Origin: Actinomycetota bacterium
GTDB lineage: Bacteria; Actinomycetota; Thermoleophilia; Solirubrobacterales; Solirubrobacteraceae
Direction: 5' to 3'
DNA: 13,721 nt
NCBI GenBank assembly: GCA_005788585.1
Contig: SYBY01000313.1
Location: 1-13,721 of the forward strand
Position numbers and translations under genes: made by a program. Of the stretch, positions 1 to 5,476 are shown in pieces (positions within the stretch are counted from its first letter, which is position 1; each line of letters starts with the position of its first letter). The notes under the pieces are model-generated. The model was not told the DNA's origin. It saw only the letters and a list, made by a program, of their open reading frames with translations, and did no database searches.

Positions 1-1
1 C

Positions 2-739
2 CAGCGCGCGTCGATGTTCATCGTCCCCGCCGACACGCCCGGCGTGAACATCCTGCGCGACGTCGCGACGATGGAGCACCCGCAGGAGGAGTTCGGCAAG
101 CTCGGCGGGCACGCGGAGATCCTGTACGAGGACGTGCGGGTTCCCGCCGACGCGCTGCTCGGGGCCGAGGGCGCCGGCTTCCTGATCGCGCAGCACCGGC
201 TCGGGCCGGGACGCATCCACCACTGCATGCGCTGGCTCGGGGTGTCCAGCCGCGCGTTCGACATGCTCTGCGAGCGTGCCACGTACCGCTACGCGTTCGG
301 CAGCGTGCTGGCCGAGAAGCAGACCGTCCAGAACTGGATCGCCGACAGCGCCGCGCAGATGCAGGCCGCACGGCTCATGACGCTGCACGCCGCGTGGCGG
401 ATGGACACCGAGGGCGCCGCGGCAGCGCGCACGGACATCTCGATGATCAAGTTCTTCGGCGCGCAGGTGCTGCACGACGTCATCGACCGCGCGGTGCAGC
501 TGCATGGCTCGCTCGGCTACTCGACCGACCTGCCGCTCGAGGCGATGTACCGCTTCGCGCGCGCCGCGCGGATCTACGACGGGCCCGACGAGGTGCACCG
601 TCAGTCGGTCGCCCGGCAGGTGCTGCGGGGCTACGCGCCGCCGGCCGACGAGGTGCCGACCGAGCACGTGCCCACCCGCCGGGCCGCCGCGCGGGAGAAG
701 TTCGCCGAGATCCTCGAGACCGTCACCGCGAACGACTGA
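2..739 (+). CDS. Acyl-CoA dehydrogenase, ACAD10/11-like (5' end outside window)
   Basis: The reading frame is open from base 2, so this is the C-terminal part of a flavoprotein whose start lies outside the window. The visible part holds the end of the beta domain and the whole C-terminal helical domain. Counting from the Met at base 14, GPGRIHHCMR (residues 64-73) is a signature I associate with the ACAD10/ACAD11 group. QLHGSLGYS (162-170) is the usual FAD/dimer helix motif. Where typical short- and medium-chain enzymes carry the catalytic Glu (YEG), this protein reads YDGPDEVH (188-195), with Asp, as human ACAD11 does as far as I recall. The reaction would be alpha,beta-desaturation, or phosphate elimination, of an acyl-CoA; the substrate is unknown. 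An N-terminal kinase domain could lie outside the window. The stop overlaps the next start (TGATG), so the two genes are probably co-translated. Family very sure, subgroup likely. Confidence 0.92.
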   Translation, partial: QRASMFIVPADTPGVNILRDVATMEHPQEEFGKLGGHAEILYEDVRVPADALLGAEGAGFLIAQHRLGPGRIHHCMRWLGVSSRAFDMLCERATYRYAFGSVLAEKQTVQNWIADSAAQMQAARLMTLHAAWRMDTEGAAAARTDISMIKFFGAQVLHDVIDRAVQLHGSLGYSTDLPLEAMYRFARAARIYDGPDEVHRQSVARQVLRGYAPPADEVPTEHVPTRRAAAREKFAEILETVTAND

Positions 740-1032
740 TGGACGCCGAGAGCGTCAGCGCCGTCGCCGCGACGACGGCCGGCATCGTGATGGGCGTCGC
801 CCCGCTGCTCCAGGCCGAGCGGGTGCACCGCCGCCGCCATTCCGACGACGTGAGCGCTGCGTGGCTCGTGGTGCTCATCCTCGGTGGCGGCGCGTGGCTG
901 GCCCGCGGGCTGGTCATCGATGATGCCCCGATCATCATCGGGAACGTCGTGGTGGTGGCATCGTCGATCGTCACGCTCGCGGTGGTGCTGCGGTACCGGG
1001 GCCATGACGCCCCGGTACCCGTGCAGGACTGA
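739..1032 (+). CDS. SemiSWEET-type small sugar transporter (PQ-loop/MtN3 family)
   Basis: This 97-residue membrane protein has three predicted helices at about residues 9-27, 39-58 and 64-86. That is the size and layout of bacterial SemiSWEETs, which dimerise to carry sugars passively across the cytoplasmic membrane. Visible family marks are Pro22 in the first helix, followed by a basic loop (about 28-34) and SDDVSAAW (35-42). GAWLARGL follows with Trp53, then APIIIGN with Asn69. The Trp-to-Asn spacing of 16 matches the substrate-contacting pair described in SemiSWEETs. The canonical PQ dipeptide is degenerate (PLLQ, 22-25). The ATG shares its A with the upstream dehydrogenase stop (TGATG). 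There is no good Shine-Dalgarno, so expression probably depends on re-initiation. The stop directly abuts the stop of the convergent gene. The function of the sugar, if it is one, is not visible. An uncharacterised small membrane protein remains possible. Confidence 0.8.
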   Translation: MDAESVSAVAATTAGIVMGVAPLLQAERVHRRRHSDDVSAAWLVVLILGGGAWLARGLVIDDAPIIIGNVVVVASSIVTLAVVLRYRGHDAPVPVQD

Positions 1033-2268
1033 CTACACCGGCGTGCGGTAGACGAACGACACGCCCTTCTTCGCGCCCGCGTGGTCGCACTCGACCAGGG
1101 TCTGGTCGAAGCTGTGCGGTCGCGCGACGCAGGTGAAGCCCTCGACCTTCGCGGGCGGGGCGCCCGCTGCTGCGGCCTGCTGCCAGGTCGCGGCGACGCG
1201 CTGCGCGGTCGGGCAGGGCACCTTCACCGCCACGATCGACGCCACGCCGCCGGGCGTGAGTGACAGGTCGCCGCACGCGGTCCGCTCGTAGCGGTCCAGT
1301 GCGCCCACGGTCGTCGGGAGGGGCTGCCAGTCGGGCGACTCCTCGATGATCGGCGTGGTCAGGAGCGCGCGCTGATCGGTGCCGTCGGCGCGCATGACCC
1401 AGATGTCACCGGGCGACGTGCGGGTGTCGGCGCGGGTGAACGCCATGAAACGCCCGTCGGGAGACCAGGCCGGCCCCTCATCGTGGACGTCGTTGTCGGT
1501 CAGCCGGGTCACCGAGCGTGAAGCGAGGTCCATGACGTAGATCTCGTGGTCGGTCCCGTCGCGCGTCGACTCGAACGCGAGGCGGGTGCCGTCCGGCGAC
1601 CAGGCCGGCGCCGAGTCCACGGCGTCGTCATCGGTCAGCTGCACGACGTTCGTGCCGTCGGCGTCCGCGACGAAGATCTCCTCGTCACCGGTCAGGTCGA
1701 GCCCGTCGTCGTCTCCGCGGAACGCGATCCTCGTCCCGTCCGGGGAGAAGGTGGGGTAGCGCTCGTCTCCGGGGCGTGCGAGCACGAGTGAGATCTCCTT
1801 GTACGTCGGAGACGCGGGGTCCACGTCGACGCGCAGGATGTCGCCCTGGCGGACCGTTGGGTGCAGCCGGCTGGAGCGGATGAGCAGGGCGCGGCCGTCG
1901 GGGCTCCATGCGGGCTGGGTGTTGAACGGGTTCGTGCCGCCCGGGTCGTTCGTGATCTGGGTGGTGGCGCCACTGCCGTCGAGGGCCTCCAGGATCCAGG
2001 TCTCCTCGAGTCGCTTGTAGGCGAGCCGCAGGCCATCGGGCGCCCAGCTCGACTGCTCCTCGTTGTTGGGGTGGCTGGTCAGGCGGCTGGTCGTGCCGTC
2101 CAGCGCCATGGCGAACAGGTTGCGGTTGGCGCCGACGCCGCCGGCGGCTTCGACGCGTTGCGTGTACGAGATGCGGCCGTTGGCACCGGGCCACGCGGCG
2201 TGGGATGCCGCCGGTAGGCCCGCGAGCAGGGCGGCGGCGATGGTCAGAGACGTACAGCGGCGCTTCAT
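1033..2268 (-). CDS. Secreted TolB/PD40-type beta-propeller protein
   Basis: The 411-residue protein begins with a signal peptide: KRR at 2-4, a hydrophobic core at about 7-20, and likely cleavage after SHA (24). It is therefore predicted to be exported. Repeated PD40/WD40-like blades with the core W/F-(S/A)PDG-x-(R/L)-(L/I)-A-F recur near residues 75, 121, 174, 223 and 268, and a degenerate last one (SPDWQP) near 311. This is the TolB propeller architecture, usually a protein- or ligand-binding scaffold rather than an enzyme. Residues 320-411 form a separate tail with four cysteines (332, 352, 380, 394), suggesting two disulfides outside the cell. The start is supported by AAAGGAG about 8 bases upstream of the ATG. 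There is no Tol-Pal neighbour, so a TolB role is not implied. It is divergent from the YbhN gene across a 136-base gap. Confidence 0.88.
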   Translation of the reverse strand: MKRRCTSLTIAAALLAGLPAASHAAWPGANGRISYTQRVEAAGGVGANRNLFAMALDGTTSRLTSHPNNEEQSSWAPDGLRLAYKRLEETWILEALDGSGATTQITNDPGGTNPFNTQPAWSPDGRALLIRSSRLHPTVRQGDILRVDVDPASPTYKEISLVLARPGDERYPTFSPDGTRIAFRGDDDGLDLTGDEEIFVADADGTNVVQLTDDDAVDSAPAWSPDGTRLAFESTRDGTDHEIYVMDLASRSVTRLTDNDVHDEGPAWSPDGRFMAFTRADTRTSPGDIWVMRADGTDQRALLTTPIIEESPDWQPLPTTVGALDRYERTACGDLSLTPGGVASIVAVKVPCPTAQRVAATWQQAAAAGAPPAKVEGFTCVARPHSFDQTLVECDHAGAKKGVSFVYRTPV

Positions 2269-2389
2269 CGTGCTGCTCCTTTCGGGACCAGGTCATGCTC
2301 GGCGGGTCCCGGCGGCGGCGCATCCGCAGAGTCGTGCTGACTGGTGTGGCGAAGTACGGGCAAGTTTCCGGAGTCGTTCGACAGCGGTG

Positions 2390-2403
2390 GTTGCACGTGC
2401 AAC
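2390..2403. promoter_or_regulatory. 14-bp perfect palindrome, candidate operator
   Basis: GTTGCACGTGCAAC is a perfect palindrome with no spacer and a central CG. It sits in the 136-base gap between the divergent PD40 gene and the YbhN gene and ends one base before the chosen YbhN ATG. Perfect palindromes with a central CG are typical of LacI-type and some TetR-type operators; the binding protein is unknown. If it is an operator, the YbhN transcript is probably leaderless or starts at the downstream GTG (2414). No regulator gene lies in the window. Confidence 0.4.
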
Positions 2404-2404
2404 A

Positions 2405-3496
2405 ATGCGCCGGGTGTCGGCCACTCCCGACGTCCACACGCCCCCTGCCACGACACTCCCCGAGGGCTTCGAGCTGCGCAAGCTCGCACGGCGCGCCATC
2501 CAGGTCGCCCTGCTCATCGGGGTCCTTGTGCTCATCGTCCTGCTCGCACCCGGGCTCGGCGAGGTTCGCGGGTACCTGCGCGCCGCCGACCCGTGGTGGG
2601 TCGCGGTGGCCATCGCGTTCGAGCTGCTGTCGTGCATCTCGTACGTCCTGATGTTCCGCCCGGTGTTCTGCAAGCGGATGTCGTGGGCCATGAGTTCGAA
2701 GATCGGCTGGTCCGAGCTCGGCGTCGGCGCGATCGTGCCCGCCAGCGGCGCGGCCGGTCTGGCGCTCGGGGCATGGGCGCTGACCCAGGCGGGGATGTCG
2801 CTGCAGTACGTCGCCCGCCGCTCGGTCGCGTTCTTCACGATCAAGAGCTCGGTGAACTTCGTGGCGGTCGCGGTGCTCGGCACCCTCATGGCGATCGGGC
2901 TCATCGGGCCGCCGATGACGCTGTGGCTCACCGCACTGCCGGCTGCGATGTCCGTCGCGACGATCGCCCTGGTCCTCGCGCTGCCCAAGCTGGGCGACGG
3001 CGGCCCGGTCCCCGAGGACGCGTCCCGGCTGCGCCGCTGGTCGGGCCACGTGCGCGGCAGCGTCATCCACGGCGTCCGTGAGGCGTCGGAGATCGTCCGG
3101 CAGCGCAACGCGCTCGTGATCGTCGGCGCGCTCGGCTACTGGGCGTGGGACAACGCGGTGTTGTGGGCGACGTTCCAGGCCTTCGGCGCCGACGTCGACA
3201 TCACGATCATCCTCATGGGCTACCTGATCGGGCAGCTCGGTGGGCTGCTGCCGATCCCCGGCGGCGTGGGCGGCATCGACGGCGGGTTGATCGGCACGCT
3301 CATCGTGTTCGGCGCCCCGGCCGCGGTGACCGTCGCGGCGGTGCTGGTCTACCGGGTCATCCTGTTCTGGCTGCCGTTGGTCGGCGGTGCGATCGGGTTC
3401 GTCGGCCTGACACGGGCGCTCAAGCGGGGCGACGTGGTGTGCGCCCCGCCTGACATGGACGACCTGCCGGTCGTCTACCTCCCGATGCGGCCCTGA
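2405..3496 (+). CDS. YbhN/UPF0104 family integral membrane protein (LPG synthase TM-like)
   Basis: From the ATG at 2405 this gives 363 residues with several membrane segments (about 31-51, 63-84, 105-127, 141-166, 172-194, 237-259, 265-302, 306-336). It belongs to the lysylphosphatidylglycerol synthase transmembrane region family (PF03706, UPF0104). The conserved late motif is LLPIPGGVGGIDGG (281-294), the family's PxPGGxGxx(E/D) loop. There is no soluble aminoacyl-transferase (MprF C-terminal) domain, so lysyl-PG synthesis is not implied. Such stand-alone proteins are usually assigned to lipid or polyprenyl handling, without a settled reaction. The frame stays open upstream to 2063, but that part runs antisense through the PD40 gene and lacks membrane or family features. 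The start at 2405, or GTG 2414, is weakly supported because no Shine-Dalgarno is visible. It ends 3 bases before the convergent VOC stop. Confidence 0.85.
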   Translation: MRRVSATPDVHTPPATTLPEGFELRKLARRAIQVALLIGVLVLIVLLAPGLGEVRGYLRAADPWWVAVAIAFELLSCISYVLMFRPVFCKRMSWAMSSKIGWSELGVGAIVPASGAAGLALGAWALTQAGMSLQYVARRSVAFFTIKSSVNFVAVAVLGTLMAIGLIGPPMTLWLTALPAAMSVATIALVLALPKLGDGGPVPEDASRLRRWSGHVRGSVIHGVREASEIVRQRNALVIVGALGYWAWDNAVLWATFQAFGADVDITIILMGYLIGQLGGLLPIPGGVGGIDGGLIGTLIVFGAPAAVTVAAVLVYRVILFWLPLVGGAIGFVGLTRALKRGDVVCAPPDMDDLPVVYLPMRP

Positions 3497-3499
3497 CCC

Positions 3500-3865
3500 T
3501 CAGTCGTAGGCCTTGTAGCGGCCGTGCAGCATGAGGTCGTTGCCGTCGGGGTCGGTGAAGAGCGCCATGTGGCAGACGCCGGTGTCGATGATGTCGCCGA
3601 AGAACACGACGCCCTTGGACTCGAGTTCGGCGCGGGCGGCGGCGACGTCCTCGACGTGCAGCGCGAGGTGGGCGTTCTTCTGGGGGGCGAACGGCATGCC
3701 CTGCTTCTCGGGCTCCCAGATGCCGAGGCAGGTCTCGCCGACCCAGAACTCGTAGTCGCTGTGCTCGTCGGCCTTCAGGCCGAGGGTCTCTCCGTAGAAC
3801 GCGCGGGAGCGCTCGGAGTCCTGTGAGGGGATGCCGACGAAGTCGAGCTTGGTGATGGTGGGCAT
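3500..3865 (-). CDS. Small VOC-fold (glyoxalase/bleomycin-resistance) protein
   Basis: This 121-residue protein carries one VOC domain. FVGIPSQDSERSRAFYGETLGL (in outline, residues 9-30) is the first beta-alpha-beta unit with the usual RAFY-x-ETLG helix. HLALHVEDV (66-74) opens the second unit, and FTDPDGNDLML (103-113) is the closing strand. The normal metal ligands look incomplete: the first strand has no His, and the closing strand has Met where the family's Glu sits. It may therefore bind a ligand rather than act as a metalloenzyme. The substrate is unknown. The ATG at 3865 is favoured over upstream starts because GGGAGG lies 8-9 bases before it and because a strong inverted repeat (3881-3911) lies upstream. 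A longer frame to 4234 runs antisense through the HesB-like gene and shows no family similarity. Confidence 0.85.
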   Translation of the reverse strand: MPTITKLDFVGIPSQDSERSRAFYGETLGLKADEHSDYEFWVGETCLGIWEPEKQGMPFAPQKNAHLALHVEDVAAARAELESKGVVFFGDIIDTGVCHMALFTDPDGNDLMLHGRYKAYD

Positions 3866-3880
3866 GACGCAAACCTCCCA

Positions 3881-3911
3881 GACGTTGCGGCCAGGAGATG
3901 GCCGCAACGTC
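3881..3911. promoter_or_regulatory. 12-bp perfect inverted repeat in a divergent promoter region
   Basis: The arms GACGTTGCGGCC (3881-3892) and GGCCGCAACGTC (3900-3911) are perfect inverse complements around the 7-base spacer AGGAGAT. The element fills the centre of the 112-base gap between the divergent VOC and HesB-like genes and abuts the VOC Shine-Dalgarno (3874-3879). As DNA it could be an operator for both genes. As VOC leader RNA it would be a very stable hairpin just before the ribosome-binding site. It has no T-run and does not look like a terminator. Confidence 0.5.
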
Positions 3912-3977
3912 GCACCCGTGTGAGCACCGCTGCGATCGGGTAGCGCTGAGGGAAGCGACCACGAAGGAGCCAGCCAC

Positions 3978-4259
3978 ATGCTGACCGTCGCACCATCGGC
4001 CGCAGAGGCCATCACCACGCTCGTGACCTCGAACGGCCTGCCGCAGGATGCGGGCATTCGCCTCTCACCCGCCGGGTCGGAGAACGCGAACGACGGAGGC
4101 CTGCAGATCGAGATCACGCACGGCCCGGGTCCGGCCGACCAGGTCATCGAACAGGACGGCGCCCACGTGTTCCTCGACCCCGAGGTCGCCGACGCGCTGG
4201 ACGACCGCACGCTCGAGGCCAGCGCGCAGGACAACCGGGTCGCGTTCGCGATCGGCTAG
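3978..4259 (+). CDS. HesB/IscA-fold protein without cysteines
   Basis: The 93-residue protein resembles the A-type iron-sulfur carrier fold (HesB/IscA/ErpA, PF01521). It has an N-terminal helix with AAEAITTLV (8-16), a glycine-rich GIRLSPAG (26-33), the central strand LQIEIT (42-47), and the family-like VFLDPEVADAL (64-74). The three cysteines that bind Fe-S in true A-type carriers (one near the middle, CxC at the end) are absent, and the whole protein has no cysteine. It is therefore unlikely to carry a cluster in the usual way, although such proteins are often labelled Fe-S biogenesis or adhesin in Actinobacteria. The start is well supported by AAGGAG about 8 bases before the ATG. The stop TAG shares the palindromic CTAG with the stop of the convergent dehydrogenase. 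Confidence 0.75.
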   Translation: MLTVAPSAAEAITTLVTSNGLPQDAGIRLSPAGSENANDGGLQIEITHGPGPADQVIEQDGAHVFLDPEVADALDDRTLEASAQDNRVAFAIG

Positions 4260-5476
4260 GGCGCCGGGGCGCGGAACAGCTCCTGCGCGATCTTGCGCAG
4301 CTGGATCTCGTCCGAGCCCTCGGTGATCCGGTAGCGGCGGTGGTGGCGGTACAGGTGCTCGAACGGCATGTGCCGCGTGTACCCCATCCCGCCGCACGTC
4401 TGCATCGCGCGGTCGGCTGCGTCGCACGCCAGGCGGTTCGCGCGGTAGTTGCACATCGCCACCTGGTGCGTCACGGCCAGGTGGTCGTTCGCGTCGAGCG
4501 CCGCAGCGGTCGACCGCACCAGCCCGCGCACCAGTTCGCACTCGGTCCACAGCTCGGCGAGGGGGAACTGGATGCCCTGGTTCTTCCACAACGGCCGGCC
4601 CCACGTCACCCGCTCGCGGGCGTACGCAACGGCTTCGTCGATGCAGTACGCCGCCGCGCCCACCGAGGACGCCGCCTGCCGGATCCGGTTCTCGTGCACG
4701 AAGCGCTGCGCGAGGGCCAGGCCCAGGCCCTCTTCTCCCACGATGGCGCTGTCGGGCACGCGCACGTCGGTGAGGATCACCTCGGCGTGGTCGGAGGGCA
4801 TGTTCAGCGTCCACCAGTGGAAGGGGACGTCGACCCCGGGCGTGTCGGTGGGCACGAGGAACGCCGTGATCCCGCGCGGGTGCCCGTGCTCGCCTGACGT
4901 GCGCGCGAAGACGACGTCGTGCGTGGCGACGTGCATCCCCGTGTTGAAGCGCTTGGCGCCGTTGATGACCCAGTCGCCGCCGTCGCGCCGCGCGGTGGTC
5001 TCCAGGAACGTCGCGTCGCTGCCGTGGTTGGGCTCGGTGAGGCCGAACGCGATGATCGCCTGGCCGCGGATCGAGGGCTCGATCATGGCCTTCTGCTCGT
5101 CGGTGCCGAACTCGTCGAGCAGCAGGACGAACGGGAAGTTCCCGATGATCGACGCCTCGGACTGCGGGTCGTTGTGCAGGCCGATCGGCATGCGGTTGAG
5201 GTGCTCGCGCACGATCGCCATGTCGAGGTTGCTTGCACCACGGCCGCCGAGCTCCTCGGGCAGGGCGTAGCGCAGCAGCCCGGCCTCGTCGGAGCGGCGC
5301 ATCGCCTCGCGCAACAGGGCCTCCCACTCCTCGGACGGCACGCCGTCCCGGGCGAGGTCGGTGCGCGCCATCTCGCGGCGGTGATCGAAGAAGCGGGTGT
5401 TGTCGCCCTCTGTCTCCAGCGGCCGGATCTCGCGTTCGATGAACGCGTCGATCTCGGCCAGGTCGTCCTCGATCAT
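4256..5476 (-). CDS. Acyl-CoA dehydrogenase, LvaC-like
   Basis: A complete 406-residue acyl-CoA dehydrogenase. The N-terminal helical domain spans about 1-140. The FAD/substrate segment FGLTEPNHGSDA (144-155) and INGAKRFNTG (171-180) open the beta domain. The C-terminal helical domain includes MQTCGGMGYTRHMPFEHLYR (358-377). ITEGSDEIQ (384-392) carries the expected catalytic Glu386. It uses FAD and an electron-transfer flavoprotein in the cytoplasm. It starts inside the stop of the upstream kinase gene (ATGA overlap), so the two are co-translated and presumably act in sequence. By analogy with LvaC and ACAD11 the substrate may be a 4-phosphoryloxy-acyl-CoA, yielding an enoyl-CoA after phosphate loss; that part is inference. 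A plain branched- or medium-chain dehydrogenase is the alternative. Its stop overlaps the HesB-like stop. Confidence 0.93.
   Translation of the reverse strand: MIEDDLAEIDAFIEREIRPLETEGDNTRFFDHRREMARTDLARDGVPSEEWEALLREAMRRSDEAGLLRYALPEELGGRGASNLDMAIVREHLNRMPIGLHNDPQSEASIIGNFPFVLLLDEFGTDEQKAMIEPSIRGQAIIAFGLTEPNHGSDATFLETTARRDGGDWVINGAKRFNTGMHVATHDVVFARTSGEHGHPRGITAFLVPTDTPGVDVPFHWWTLNMPSDHAEVILTDVRVPDSAIVGEEGLGLALAQRFVHENRIRQAASSVGAAAYCIDEAVAYARERVTWGRPLWKNQGIQFPLAELWTECELVRGLVRSTAAALDANDHLAVTHQVAMCNYRANRLACDAADRAMQTCGGMGYTRHMPFEHLYRHHRRYRITEGSDEIQLRKIAQELFRAPAP

Noticed and set aside
1033..2268. TolB of a Tol-Pal system
   Set aside because: Only the propeller repeats match. There is no Tol-Pal neighbour, the organism appears to be an actinobacterium, and the C-terminal domain differs.
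1685..3070. 461-codon minus-strand frame across the PD40 and YbhN genes
   Set aside because: It is low-complexity Arg/Asp/Gly/His-rich translation that crosses a divergent promoter and two real genes; no recognisable motif.
3898..3984. 28-codon ORF upstream of and overlapping the HesB-like start, with AGGAG just before its ATG
   Set aside because: AGGAG directly touches the ATG, too close for initiation. It arises from the spacer of the inverted repeat and has no coding character.
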